A stretch of DNA of 64,000 nucleotides from the NCBI RefSeq assembly GCF_001652265.1, contig NZ_LWBS01000327.1:1-64000 (forward strand), in the 5' to 3' direction. The notes beneath the pieces are model-generated. The model saw only the letters and a program-made list of their open reading frames with translations. It was not told the DNA's origin and did no database searches. The translations under genes were made by a program, and so were the position numbers. Shown piece after piece: positions 25,756 to 34,852 of this stretch. Position 1 is the first letter of the stretch; the number at the start of each line of letters is the position of its first letter. This stretch comes from Rhizobium leguminosarum (lineage in GTDB: Bacteria; Pseudomonadota; Alphaproteobacteria; Rhizobiales; Rhizobiaceae).

Positions 25756-26829
25756 ATGACGATCCCGGAAAAGATGGCGGCCGTATTGCTCACCGGCCAT
25801 GGCGGTTTGGACAAGCTCGTCTATAACGGGGACGTGCCCGTCCCGAGACCCGCGGACGGCGAGGTTCTGATCCGCGTCACGGCCTGCGGCATGAACAATA
25901 CCGACGTCTGGGTCCGCCAAGGCGCCTATGGCACCGAGGACGATCCGTCGGCCGTCTCCACATGGCGCAGGCAAGGCAATACGCTGACATTCCCGCGCAT
26001 CCAGGGTACCGATACGGTCGGCCATATCGTCAGCGTCGGCGCCGGCGTTAATCCGGCGCGCATCGGCGAACGCGTCATGGTCGACTTCTCGATCTACAAC
26101 CGCGACGACGACAGCCTCGCCGACATCGATTACATGGGCCATGGCCGCGACGGCGGTTATGCCGAATACATGGCACTGCCGGCCGAGAACGCCCATGTCG
26201 TCGCAACCGATCTGACCGATGTCGAACTCGCCACCTTCTGCTGCGCCTATCTGACCGGCGAGCGCATGCTGGAACGGGCAAGGCTTGTCGCCGGCGAACG
26301 CGTCCTCGTGACCGGCGCCTCGGGCGGCGTCGGCTCGGCGATCATCCAGCTCGCGCGCGCCCGCGGCGCCATCCCGATCGCGGTCGCAGGCCTCGGCAAG
26401 GAGGCGGCGATGCTCGATATCGGCGCCGAGGCGGTCGTGACCCGCGGCAAGGGCGATCTGGTCCAAGCCATCCATTCCGCCAGCCGTGGGCAGCCGATCG
26501 ATGTCGTCGCCGATCTCGTCGGCGGAGCGCTGTTCAACGATCTTCTGAAGATCCTGCGCCCCGAAGGCCGCTACACGACGGCCGGCGCCATCGCCGGTCC
26601 GGTCGTCCAGCTCGATTTGCGGACCATGTATCTGAAGCAGTTGGAACTGCACGGCTCGAGCCAGGGAAGCCGCGCGGACTTCAATCGGATCGTCGGCTAT
26701 ATCGAAAGCCGGAAAATCCGGCCTCTCGTCGGCGGCGTCTATCCGCTGTCGGAATTCCACCGCGCGCAGACCGACTTCATGGCGAAGAACTTCGTCGGCA
26801 AATTGGTCGTGGTTCCCGACCAACGATAA
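25756..26829 (+). CDS. medium-chain dehydrogenase/reductase, zinc-independent type
   Basis: A 357-residue alcohol dehydrogenase-like protein. The open frame is 158 codons longer upstream, but that lies in the aminotransferase gene; ATG at 25756 (MTIPEKMAAVLL) follows AGGGAGAAG. The nucleotide fold is VTGASGGVGSAIIQLARARGA (about residues 180-200). The zinc-site pattern is missing: CGMNNTD instead of CG.C.TD and GTDTVGHIV instead of GHE, so it is more like quinone oxidoreductases. It ends the doeX arm before a terminator. Its step in ectoine use is unknown; a role with an aldehyde or hydroxyectoine product is a guess. Confidence 0.85.
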   Translation: MTIPEKMAAVLLTGHGGLDKLVYNGDVPVPRPADGEVLIRVTACGMNNTDVWVRQGAYGTEDDPSAVSTWRRQGNTLTFPRIQGTDTVGHIVSVGAGVNPARIGERVMVDFSIYNRDDDSLADIDYMGHGRDGGYAEYMALPAENAHVVATDLTDVELATFCCAYLTGERMLERARLVAGERVLVTGASGGVGSAIIQLARARGAIPIAVAGLGKEAAMLDIGAEAVVTRGKGDLVQAIHSASRGQPIDVVADLVGGALFNDLLKILRPEGRYTTAGAIAGPVVQLDLRTMYLKQLELHGSSQGSRADFNRIVGYIESRKIRPLVGGVYPLSEFHRAQTDFMAKNFVGKLVVVPDQR

Positions 26830-26845
26830 GACCCGATCGCTGATC

Positions 26846-26879
26846 ACGCCGCAGGCGAACTTTATTGGCCTTGCGGCGT
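26846..26879 (+). terminator. hairpin terminator after the ectoine arm
   Basis: Arms ACGCCGCA (26846-26853) and TGCGGCGT (26872-26879), extended inward by GGC/GCC with one bulge, followed by TTTC. It lies 17 bases after the dehydrogenase stop and probably ends the doeX-arm transcript. Confidence 0.7.
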
Positions 26880-26995
26880 TTCACGGCCATGGAAAATCAT
26901 TGCAATGACATCAAGCGTTCGCTGCTGCGGAAAATCCAAGGCTTCCTTCAATCCATGAAGGCGACCGAACTGTCGTTCGCGCCACGCGGCCGCTG

Positions 26996-27388
26996 ATGCC
27001 AACCGGCAGCACGACATACCTCACCCCTGCCGAACTCGCAAGAATTCGTCGCGCCGTCGGCATAGCGCGCCTGATGGATACCGCGGTCAGATTGCCCGTC
27101 ATCGGCGTGCGTATCGGCGCGGACTCGGTTCTCGGCCTTATCCCGGCGGTCGGCGACATTGCCGGATCCCTCATCGGTCTTTTCATCATCGATGAGGCAA
27201 GACGTCTCGGCATTCCCACCCACAAGCTCGCACGCATGGCCGTCAATCTCGGGATCGACGCCGCCGGCGGAACGGTTCCCCTCCTCGGCGATCTTTTCGA
27301 CGTCTATTTCAAATCTCATCGCCGGAACGTCGGCATCATCCTCGACCACTTTGGGATCAGCGAAGACGAGCTGAACCGGCGCATTTGA
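26996..27388 (+). CDS. DUF4112-type small membrane protein
   Basis: A 130-residue protein with the pattern of the DUF4112 family: LARLMDTAVRLPVIGVRIGADSVLGLIPAVGDIAG at about residues 20-55 and a second PLLGDLFDVYFKSHRRN near 98-115. Two Gly-rich hydrophobic stretches could insert in the membrane. The start is the first ATG of the coding-like part. It stands alone between the ectoine arm and the efflux pair. Family function is unknown. Confidence 0.8.
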   Translation: MPTGSTTYLTPAELARIRRAVGIARLMDTAVRLPVIGVRIGADSVLGLIPAVGDIAGSLIGLFIIDEARRLGIPTHKLARMAVNLGIDAAGGTVPLLGDLFDVYFKSHRRNVGIILDHFGISEDELNRRI

Positions 27389-27449
27389 CGAAGCCGATCG
27401 TTTCGCTCAGCGATCACAATCCTTTGCAGTTCTTCCTCATCAGGAACCT

Positions 27450-28643
27450 ATGCGGGGTTTTGGCGTTCGCCCTTTTTCAATCACCAAGTGCGAGACCGGC
27501 CCGTTGGATCAGAGCTCTCCTCCCAAAAGCGACGAAATGGAACGCCTGCAGGATCAATCCGCGGAAGATAATGCACGGCAGAATGACGGTAAGGAGGAAG
27601 AGCGCCCTTCGCTGCTTCGCCGTCATCCATTCATGGTCCTCTCCGGCATCGCTGCCCTGTTGCTGCTGGCCGTCGCCGGCTATTTCATCTGGCTCGTCTA
27701 TTTCCACCCCTACGAGACGACGGACGATGCCTTCGTCGATTCCCGCAGCTTCTCGGTTACCGCAAAGGTTTCGGGTTATGTGTCGGACGTATCCGTGACG
27801 GATAATCAGCATGTGACCTCAGGCGATCCGATCCTGAGGATCGATCCTCGCGACTACCAGATCGCGCTCGACGCGGCGAAAGGCCAGGTTGGCGTCGCCG
27901 AGGCGGCCATTTCAAGCACCGAGGCGCAGATCGCAGCCGGCGATGCCGCTATCGACGAAGCCAAGGCGCAGCAGAATTCGGCAGCGGCCGCACTTCAGTA
28001 CGCGCAGGACGAGGCCGATCGCCAGCAGCAGCTGGTCAAATCGGGCGCCGGTTCCGAACAGGCTGCGCAGCTGGCGACCTCCACCCTCAGGCAAAGCCGG
28101 GCAAGCCTGGCGCAGGCGCAGGCAAGCGTCACCTCGTCGCTGAAGAACAAGACAGCCGCCGAAGCGCAGAAGGCGAGCGCGATTGCCAGCCTCCGTCAGG
28201 CCCAAGCCCAGGTCGAGGCCGCCGAACAGAACCTCGCCGACACGACCATCACCGCAGCGCAGCCCGGTCGCATCGTCCGCCTTTCCGGTTCCAGGGGGCA
28301 ATATATCCAAGCCGGCCAAGCCGTGTCGATGTTCGTTCCCGACGAGATCTGGGTGACAGCCAATTTCAAGGAGACGCAATTGACGGATATGCGCCCCGGC
28401 CAGCCGGTCGAGCTGACGATCGACGCCTATCCGAACAGACCGCTGAAGGGCCACGTCGATTCGGTCCAGCCGGGATCCGGCACCGCCTTTTCGCTGCTTC
28501 CTGCCGAGAACGCGACCGGCAACTACGTGAAGGTCATCCAGCGCGTTCCCGTCAAGATCGCCGTCGACGACTGGCCTCAGGACGTGGCGATCGGACCTGG
28601 AATGTCGGTGGTTCCGACGGTCACGGTCCGCCCGAGGGATTGA
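27450..28643 (+). CDS. EmrA-type membrane fusion protein of a drug efflux pump
   Basis: A 397-residue HlyD/EmrA-family periplasmic adaptor. A single membrane span lies at about residues 62-84 (FMVLSGIAALLLLAVAGYFI), followed by TTDDAFVDSRSFSVTAKVSGYV, the biotinyl-lipoyl half motif, a long Ala/Gln-rich coiled coil (about 130-270), then the second lipoyl half and beta-barrel. The start is uncertain: MERLQDQ at 27537 is also possible. It links the inner-membrane MFS pump next door to an outer-membrane channel not encoded here. Confidence 0.9.
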   Translation: MRGFGVRPFSITKCETGPLDQSSPPKSDEMERLQDQSAEDNARQNDGKEEERPSLLRRHPFMVLSGIAALLLLAVAGYFIWLVYFHPYETTDDAFVDSRSFSVTAKVSGYVSDVSVTDNQHVTSGDPILRIDPRDYQIALDAAKGQVGVAEAAISSTEAQIAAGDAAIDEAKAQQNSAAAALQYAQDEADRQQQLVKSGAGSEQAAQLATSTLRQSRASLAQAQASVTSSLKNKTAAEAQKASAIASLRQAQAQVEAAEQNLADTTITAAQPGRIVRLSGSRGQYIQAGQAVSMFVPDEIWVTANFKETQLTDMRPGQPVELTIDAYPNRPLKGHVDSVQPGSGTAFSLLPAENATGNYVKVIQRVPVKIAVDDWPQDVAIGPGMSVVPTVTVRPRD

Positions 28644-28644
28644 C

Positions 28645-30255
28645 GTGAGCGGCGCTGCGACCACCGCTGGCAGCGAGGCATCGCCGACACAGGCGGCAAA
28701 CCCGTGGCTGATTGCTCTCATCGTCTCGCTCGCCACCTTCATGGAGGTGCTCGACACGACGATCGCCAACGTTGCTCTTCGCTATATATCCGGCGGCCTC
28801 GCCGTCAGCGCCGACGAAGCCTCATGGGTCGTCACCACCTATCTCGTCTCGAATGCCATCATCCTCGTCGCCAGCAGCTTCATCGCCAAACGCTATGGCC
28901 GGCGCCGCTTCTATCTGCTTTGTCTTGCGACCTTCACCATTGCCTCGATCCTTTGCGGCATGGCCTGGAACCTGGAATCGCTGCTGATCTTCCGGATGAT
29001 CCAGGGGTTTGCCGGCGGCGGCATGGTGCCGATCTCGCAATCGATCCTCGCCGATTCATTCCCGCCGGAAAAACGCGGGCAGGGATTTGCGCTGTTCGGC
29101 GTTGCCGTCGTCGTTGCGCCGGTGATCGGCCCGACGCTCGGCGGTTATCTCTCCGACAATTTCTCATGGCACTGGTGCTTCCTGATCAACGGCCCTGTCG
29201 GGCTCTTCGCCTTCGCGCTCGTCCATCTGCTGGTGAAGGAGCCGGACTCGCTGAAGCGGGAGCGGGCGGAAATGCGCCGGACCGGTATTCGCTTCGACAT
29301 CGTCGGGTTCCTGCTCGTCGCCACCTTTCTCGGCGCGCTGGAAGTGGCGCTCGACCGGGGACAGATCGAGGATTGGCTCGATTCCAGCTTAATCATCGTC
29401 ACGATCGCAATCTGCATCCTCGCGCTTGCGGCCGCCATTCCCTGGCTGATGACGAAATCCAATCCGATCATCGACGTCCACCTGCTGGCAAGCCGGCAGT
29501 TCGGATCCTGCTTCATCGTCATGCTGGCAACGGGCGCGATCCTGATCGCAACGACACAATTCGTCCCTGAGGTATTGCAGCAGAACTTTGGTTATACTGC
29601 CACCTGGGCCGGTCTCGCGCTATCGCCCGGCGGGCTCATGGCGATGATCATGATGTTCGTGTCGGGCCGGCTCTCCTCCCGCATCCAGCCGAAATATCTG
29701 ATCGCCATCGGCACGGCGATCATCGCCGCGGCCATGTGGGATATGACGAGGATCCACGCCGATCTCAACTTCGGCTTCTTCGTCTGGTCGCGCATCTATC
29801 TCGGCCTCGGCCTGCCGCTGATCTTCATTCCCATCACCTCGGCATCCTATGACGGCCTGCGCCCCGACCAGACCGACCAGGCATCGGCGCTGATCAATGC
29901 CGCCCGCAACACCGGGGGCTCGATCGGCGTGTCGATCGCCTCGAACGTTCTTGCCCATCGCGAGCAATGGCACCAGAGCCGGCTCGTCGAAAGCGTGGTG
30001 CCGTCCGATCCCGCCTACCAGCAGACGCTTCAAACCGCCGCGCAGCATTTCATGGACAGGGGTTCGACGATGGCGGACGCCCAAACGCAGGCAACCGCCT
30101 GGATCGGAGAGCAGGTTCAAACACAGGCGAGCTATCTTGCCTATATCGACGTCTTCCACACGCTCATGCTGATCTCCCTCTGCCTCATCCCTCTTGCCCT
30201 GATCCTGCGAAATATCGATCTGAAACAAGGCGGTGGCGGCTCGGGTCATGGCTGA
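28645..30255 (+). CDS. EmrB/DHA2-type MFS multidrug exporter
   Basis: A 536-residue transporter with 14 predicted membrane spans, GTG start one base after the adaptor gene. Motifs typical of DHA2 drug:H+ antiporters are present: LDTTIANVALRYISGGL, FIAKRYGRRRFYL (motif A) and GFALFGVAVVVAPVIGPTLGGYL (motif C). With the adaptor it forms an EmrAB-type tripartite pump for toxic organic compounds. No regulator lies next to the pair. It converges with the ROK kinase gene. Confidence 0.93.
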   Translation: MSGAATTAGSEASPTQAANPWLIALIVSLATFMEVLDTTIANVALRYISGGLAVSADEASWVVTTYLVSNAIILVASSFIAKRYGRRRFYLLCLATFTIASILCGMAWNLESLLIFRMIQGFAGGGMVPISQSILADSFPPEKRGQGFALFGVAVVVAPVIGPTLGGYLSDNFSWHWCFLINGPVGLFAFALVHLLVKEPDSLKRERAEMRRTGIRFDIVGFLLVATFLGALEVALDRGQIEDWLDSSLIIVTIAICILALAAAIPWLMTKSNPIIDVHLLASRQFGSCFIVMLATGAILIATTQFVPEVLQQNFGYTATWAGLALSPGGLMAMIMMFVSGRLSSRIQPKYLIAIGTAIIAAAMWDMTRIHADLNFGFFVWSRIYLGLGLPLIFIPITSASYDGLRPDQTDQASALINAARNTGGSIGVSIASNVLAHREQWHQSRLVESVVPSDPAYQQTLQTAAQHFMDRGSTMADAQTQATAWIGEQVQTQASYLAYIDVFHTLMLISLCLIPLALILRNIDLKQGGGGSGHG

Positions 30256-30304
30256 TGGCCAGATCGAGCATCTGTTCCATCAGCCGACATGGGCACCCCC
30301 GATT

Positions 30305-31270
30305 TTATTGATGATCGACCGCAGGGATCTTTCCCGTCAAAAACGCCAGAGCCGCTGCGCCGACGAGGCCCGAGTTCTGATCCAATGCCGCCAGCATCAC
30401 TCTGACATCCTTGAATGCCGGCATCGCCCATTGCGTGATGTAGCCTTGAATGCCCGGTTGCAGCCGGTCGAACTCGTGGGAAAGCCCGCCCCCCATCACG
30501 ATTATATCGGGACTGAAGATATGGATCAGGCTAGTGAAACCGCGACCGAGAATTTCCGCTTCCTCGTCAACCAGTTGATTTGCGAGGCGATCGCCATCTC
30601 TTGCGGCGGCGAAAACGCTGCGGCTGTCGATGGCGCCGCCGTCGCTGCCTATCGTCGTCCCGGTGGATTCCATCGCCCTGATTTGGGCGCGGCGCGCAAA
30701 AGCCGTTCCGGATCCGTAGGCCTCGAAACAGCCTCTGTTGCCGCACGGGCAAAGCTCTCCATTCGGCACGACTGACATGTGGCCGACATGGGCTGCCATG
30801 CCCTTGCGGCCGCGCACGACGCGACCATCTGACACAACGCCACCGCCAATGCCGGTGCTCACCGTGACATAGACCAGATTATCGAGCCCCTTGCCGACTC
30901 CGAACTGCCACTCGCCGATGGCAGCGGCAATCGCATCATTCTCAAGGTTGACCGGAAACGGAAACCGTTTCTGCAACTCCGTCTTCAGCGGAAAATCGAC
31001 AAAGCCGGAGAGGGTCGGGATATGCGAGGCGACACCGGCGACCGTATCGAGTGGGCCCGGAGCGGATACACCGACGCCAACCACCGAAGCAGGGTTCGAT
31101 GCTGCAAGCAGCCCATCGGTCAGGCCGCAGATTTGGGCGAGCACGCGGTCGGGGCCTGCCAGCGCATCCGTAGGTTCGGCGGAGCGCGCCAGGATACTGC
31201 CCTGCTCGTCGACGAGGGCAGCGCGCACCTGCGTCCCGCCGAGGTCGATTCCAATGGCAATCTGCTGCAT
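30305..31270 (-). CDS. ROK-family sugar kinase
   Basis: A 321-residue ROK kinase. The ATP loop is GIDLGGTQVRAALVD (about residues 6-20), the catalytic Asp lies in LENDAIAAAIGEW, and the zinc motif is CPCGNRGCFEAYGSG. ATG at 31268-31270 is preferred; an in-frame ATG 11 codons earlier overlaps the epimerase gene. It is the last gene of a minus-strand sugar operon and sits directly after an epimerase gene, the same order as alsE-alsK of the allose operon. It probably phosphorylates a hexose such as glucose or allose; substrate is inference. Confidence 0.9.
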   Translation of the reverse strand: MQQIAIGIDLGGTQVRAALVDEQGSILARSAEPTDALAGPDRVLAQICGLTDGLLAASNPASVVGVGVSAPGPLDTVAGVASHIPTLSGFVDFPLKTELQKRFPFPVNLENDAIAAAIGEWQFGVGKGLDNLVYVTVSTGIGGGVVSDGRVVRGRKGMAAHVGHMSVVPNGELCPCGNRGCFEAYGSGTAFARRAQIRAMESTGTTIGSDGGAIDSRSVFAAARDGDRLANQLVDEEAEILGRGFTSLIHIFSPDIIVMGGGLSHEFDRLQPGIQGYITQWAMPAFKDVRVMLAALDQNSGLVGAAALAFLTGKIPAVDHQ

Positions 31271-31284
31271 GTGAAGACCACGAG

Positions 31285-31986
31285 TTAGAGTGCGCGCACC
31301 CATGCCATCCGCTCGTCGAGCGACGGCGCATTGAAAGCCAGGGAACCAAGAACGATGGTCTCCGCACCCGACTGGCGCAGGAGAGGCACGGTGTGCTCGC
31401 GAATACCGCCATCGGCCGCAAGCACGATCCGATGCGCCGCCCCACAGTCCGCGATGATCTGCTTGGCCTGCCGCAGCCGGGCGCCGGCCTTTTCGTCTAG
31501 GCCCTGGCCCTTCACGCCGATCGCCGTGCCGAGCAGCGTCACGAAGCTCAGCCGGGAAACGTATCTTTCGACTCGCTCTACAGGGGTATCGACCTTGAGG
31601 ACCATGCCGGCGGCGACACCGCGGCGGTCGAGAAGATCGAGAGCCTGGTCGGCGACGCTTTGATTTTCAACATGAAGACTGATCAGGTCGCTGCCCGCAT
31701 CGGCGAACTGCTCGATCTGCGACAGGATGATGCTGTCGGCGACCATCAGGTGAACATGGATCGGGCGCGCGGAAACTTTGCGCACCCCGGCAACGAGATC
31801 GGGAAAAAACAACATTGCCGGCGCGAAATGGCCATCGGCGACATCGATGTGGAGGACGTCGACGTGAGGATCGACGCGTGCCAGATCGTCCGCCAGATGC
31901 ACGAGATCGGCCGACCAGACCGAGAATTCGGCAATCAGACGATCCTTCGGAAGATCGGCGATCCAGGTCTTGGAGGGGGTCGTCAT
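31285..31986 (-). CDS. ribulose-phosphate 3-epimerase family protein (AlsE-like?)
   Basis: A 233-residue TIM-barrel epimerase. Family landmarks are EFSVWSADLVHLADDL, the metal/catalytic segment VLHIDVADGHFAP, HVHLMVADS, SLHVENQS and VLAADGGIREHTVP. The Met-Asp-Gly of housekeeping enzymes is Ala-Asp-Gly, and ILSQIE and LLFFPDL differ from Rpe, so it is a divergent paralog, perhaps an allulose-6-phosphate type. The ATG at 31984-31986 (MTTPSKTW) is chosen; the frame continues 33 codons into the hydrolase gene. It lies 14 bases before the ROK kinase. Confidence 0.85.
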   Translation of the reverse strand: MTTPSKTWIADLPKDRLIAEFSVWSADLVHLADDLARVDPHVDVLHIDVADGHFAPAMLFFPDLVAGVRKVSARPIHVHLMVADSIILSQIEQFADAGSDLISLHVENQSVADQALDLLDRRGVAAGMVLKVDTPVERVERYVSRLSFVTLLGTAIGVKGQGLDEKAGARLRQAKQIIADCGAAHRIVLAADGGIREHTVPLLRQSGAETIVLGSLAFNAPSLDERMAWVRAL

Positions 31987-31991
31987 TGCTT

Positions 31992-32801
31992 TCAGAGCTC
32001 CTTCAGAAAATTGCCCATGGCAAGCCGGAAGTCGGCGACGTATTGCGGGCGGCTCTCGGTCTTCGATGTGATCTGCACCAAACACGCGCCGGCAATCCGC
32101 TCAGCAAGAGCACGCGCATGGCTGAGAGGATGAATACTGTCCCGATCATGGCCGATGATGAGCGTCGGTACGGTGAGATTGCCGACCTCCTTCTCGGTCA
32201 CATCAGGACCGTCATTGGAAATCCTGGTGAGCAGCTCGGCGGTCACATCCAAAGGCGTGCGGCAGAAAAAGCCGGCAAGCGAGGCCAGATTGTCCGGCGC
32301 CTCGGCGGCGAGCCGCACGCCCACCGGACCGGCAAGGAATGCGGTCTTTGCCTCGCCCAGTGGCAGAGCCTTCAGAAGCCGCCCGACTTCGGCGTTGGGT
32401 GCCATATTCTCAGGCGCGGATGCCGTCAGCCAGGCCGGCCTTGCAATGATCAGCGCCTTGACAAGATCGGGCCGCCTGACCGCGAGACGCAAGGCGATCG
32501 CCGCACCCATCGAGATGCCGCCGATCACGATCGGCAATGCCAGGTTTTTCTCGATATAGGCGGCGATATCATCGCAGAAGGTCGCGATCGACAACCGCTC
32601 CGGATTGCCGGCTCGGGAATGGCCGTGGCCGCGCGCTTCGATCGTTTCCCGGCGAAAACCCGCGTCGCGAGGAAAGACTTCGTCGGTCTGCGCCGCGTCG
32701 CCGCATAAGCCATGCTGGAATATGACGGACGGGCCCTCGCCCGCCATATCGACATTGAGAATGGTCCCGTCACTGGTTTCGAACGGTTGTGCCCGTCTCA
32801 T
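31992..32801 (-). CDS. alpha/beta hydrolase
   Basis: A 269-residue alpha/beta-fold hydrolase. The nucleophile elbow is IGGISMGAAIAL (Ser near residue 97), the oxyanion segment is FQHGLCGDA and the late His is probably in DRDSIHPLSHA. It is related to lactonase/esterase-like members (3-oxoadipate enol-lactonase group). Its start overlaps the stop of the TIM-barrel gene by four bases, so it belongs to the sugar operon, where a sugar lactone or ester is a reasonable substrate. That role is inferred. Confidence 0.87.
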   Translation of the reverse strand: MRRAQPFETSDGTILNVDMAGEGPSVIFQHGLCGDAAQTDEVFPRDAGFRRETIEARGHGHSRAGNPERLSIATFCDDIAAYIEKNLALPIVIGGISMGAAIALRLAVRRPDLVKALIIARPAWLTASAPENMAPNAEVGRLLKALPLGEAKTAFLAGPVGVRLAAEAPDNLASLAGFFCRTPLDVTAELLTRISNDGPDVTEKEVGNLTVPTLIIGHDRDSIHPLSHARALAERIAGACLVQITSKTESRPQYVADFRLAMGNFLKEL

Positions 32802-33646
32802 CTTCCTGCCCCCACAGAATTACCGTCGAGGCTATTCTTCAGGAAGGTTGCCACACCAGCCGCCTCCGAGGCCGAAAGACCATACGTGACGAGACTGCCT
32901 TCGAAACCAATCGCTTTGAGACGGCCGAGATAATGCGCGTAGTCGAGAACACCCTTGCCGGCGGTCGCGAAACTGCCGTCCGGATTGCGATCTTTCGCAT
33001 GCGCCATGACGATCCGATCGGCCAGAAGGTCGATGGCGGAAGAGACAATGCTCCGCTGCTCATCCAGCGTCGCGACCTCGAAGAGATTGGCCGGATCGAG
33101 TACGATCTTGATGCGGGGGCTCTTCAGTGCCGCGATCAGCCGGTAGGCTTTCTCAGCCGAGTTGACCACATTGGCAAGCTCGGGCTCGATGCCGAGATCA
33201 ACCTCGTAACGCTCGGCGATCTCGATGGCCGCGCCCATGGCTTCGAGGAGGTCCCGCCAGGCCTCCGGCCTGTCGTTGTCGGCATGCGCCTTCCACTGGT
33301 CGATGGGGTCGCGTGTGCCGGTGCAAAGCGTGATCAGCGTCGTCGACATGCCGGCGCAGCCCTCCGCCAGTGTCGCCAAACTGCGAAGGCCGGCCTCGCG
33401 CACGGCGGGATCCGGATGGATCATGTTGAAGGTGCCCGAAACGGCAACGATTTCGACGCCGCTGCCAAGCGCCGCTTCGCCGACCGCGCGGGTCTGGGCT
33501 TCCGTGATGATCTCCGGCATCGGCGCAAGGCCCGAGCAGGCCATATTGTATTGCGCGCAGGTGAACCCGGCGCCAGCGACCGAGTTGAGAACGGTTGCGG
33601 GTTCCGTTCCCTTGAAGGTCTTTGCGAAGATGCCGAGCTTCATCAC
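32798..33646 (-). CDS. sugar phosphate isomerase/epimerase-like TIM barrel (AP_endonuc_2)
   Basis: A 282-residue xylose isomerase-like TIM barrel. Likely metal ligands are visible in the EPELANVVNSAEKAYRL (Glu), IKIVLDPANLFEV (Asp) and IVMAHAKDRN (His, Asp) strands. Start and stop overlap the neighbouring genes by four bases each (ATGA). It directly follows a Gfo/Idh/MocA dehydrogenase, a pairing repeated elsewhere in this island. Such pairs act on keto-sugars or inositols, as isomerases or as 3-keto-glycoside lyases; which applies is open. Confidence 0.87.
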   Translation of the reverse strand: MMKLGIFAKTFKGTEPATVLNSVAGAGFTCAQYNMACSGLAPMPEIITEAQTRAVGEAALGSGVEIVAVSGTFNMIHPDPAVREAGLRSLATLAEGCAGMSTTLITLCTGTRDPIDQWKAHADNDRPEAWRDLLEAMGAAIEIAERYEVDLGIEPELANVVNSAEKAYRLIAALKSPRIKIVLDPANLFEVATLDEQRSIVSSAIDLLADRIVMAHAKDRNPDGSFATAGKGVLDYAHYLGRLKAIGFEGSLVTYGLSASEAAGVATFLKNSLDGNSVGAGR

Positions 33647-34719
33647 ACGCCACCCGTGACGTCGGCCAGCGCAACCGCCTTGCCGCTTTCGACGGAGCGC
33701 GCAACGGCGACCATGGCCCGTACGGATGCCAGGCCATCATCGACATCGGCGCCTTCCATCACCGCGCCATCCAGAATGGTGCGGGCGAAGCCTTCGACCT
33801 GACGGCGATAGAAATGGCCGTCGGCACCGAGAACTCGGTGGGTGGCGCCGTCCGCTTCCCGGAAAATGTCCACCTCGCTGCTCTTGTAGTACCACGGGTT
33901 ATAGGTCTTACCCAAAATGCTGCCGTTCTTGCCATAGATCTGGAAGCCTTCGTGCCAGTCCATGCGCACCTGGACGGTAAGATCGAGATGGCCGAGCGTG
34001 CCGGAGGCAAATTCCACGTCCACGAACCAGCACCAGATACCGACGCGCTCGGACAGGCGAGCGTTGACCGAAACGATCTCGCCGGCGAAATACCGTGCCG
34101 TGTCGATCAGATGGCAGCCATGCGCAAGCATATAGTAGCGCCGCAGGTCGGCTTTCGGATTGGTGGAGGGTTTCTTCGCATTGGCGCTGGTGACGATCAG
34201 CGGCTGGACCGCATCGGTCATCGGATAGCGGTGCGTGCTGTCGCAATACCATGCTTTGAGAGCGACCATCTCGCCCATTTCATCGCGGATGAACGATTTG
34301 GCGGCCTGGAGCCCCGCGTCGAAACGCTTCATATGCCCGACCTGAAACACCTTACCCGACTTGTCGACCGCGGCCTTCAGTTCGAGGCATTCCTCGATGG
34401 TGACGCCGACGGGTTTTTCGCACAGGACATGTTTTCCTGCCTGAAGGGCGCGAATAGAAGCCGGGACGTGAAAGGCATCGGCGGTCGCGATGACCACGGC
34501 ATCGAGGTCGGGATCGGCCAGCATCTTGTCGTAGTCGTCATAGATTTTTTCCGCCCCGTGGGTGATGGCCATGCGTTCGCGAAGATCTTCGGCAACGTCG
34601 CAAATTGCATAGAGATCGGCATTGGCTGCCTTGGTGCAGCTCTCGAAATGCGCGGCCTGGGCAATCTGGCCCGCTCCCAACACGCCGATGCGGAGACGTC
34701 GTTCCTGTTTTGCTGCCAT
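33643..34719 (-). CDS. Gfo/Idh/MocA-family sugar dehydrogenase
   Basis: A 358-residue NAD(P)-dependent oxidoreductase. The Rossmann motif is IGVLGAGQIAQAAHF (residues 10-24), the family signature lysine is in LCEKPVGVTIEE and the C-terminal domain has the active-site helix HGCHLIDTARYFAG. It heads the enzyme part of the operon, 133 bases after the MalK-type ATPase gene. It should oxidise a sugar, glycoside or inositol hydroxyl. No missing motifs. Confidence 0.9.
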   Translation of the reverse strand: MAAKQERRLRIGVLGAGQIAQAAHFESCTKAANADLYAICDVAEDLRERMAITHGAEKIYDDYDKMLADPDLDAVVIATADAFHVPASIRALQAGKHVLCEKPVGVTIEECLELKAAVDKSGKVFQVGHMKRFDAGLQAAKSFIRDEMGEMVALKAWYCDSTHRYPMTDAVQPLIVTSANAKKPSTNPKADLRRYYMLAHGCHLIDTARYFAGEIVSVNARLSERVGIWCWFVDVEFASGTLGHLDLTVQVRMDWHEGFQIYGKNGSILGKTYNPWYYKSSEVDIFREADGATHRVLGADGHFYRRQVEGFARTILDGAVMEGADVDDGLASVRAMVAVARSVESGKAVALADVTGGV

Positions 34720-34852
34720 CGATAAGCCCTTTAGGTCGGATACTGAAGTTGAACGCTGGTCTCGGCGTCGGATCGAATGCTTTCAAGACATCGAACGTCG
34801 CCGACCTCTTCTGGCCGGACCTCCACCGGCGTGTCGGGTCTCCCTCGTCACT

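Noticed and set aside
25282..26829. 515-codon frame for the medium-chain dehydrogenase
   Set aside because: The first 158 codons overlap the aminotransferase gene in another frame and read as Arg-rich noise; the start at 25756 has a ribosome site.
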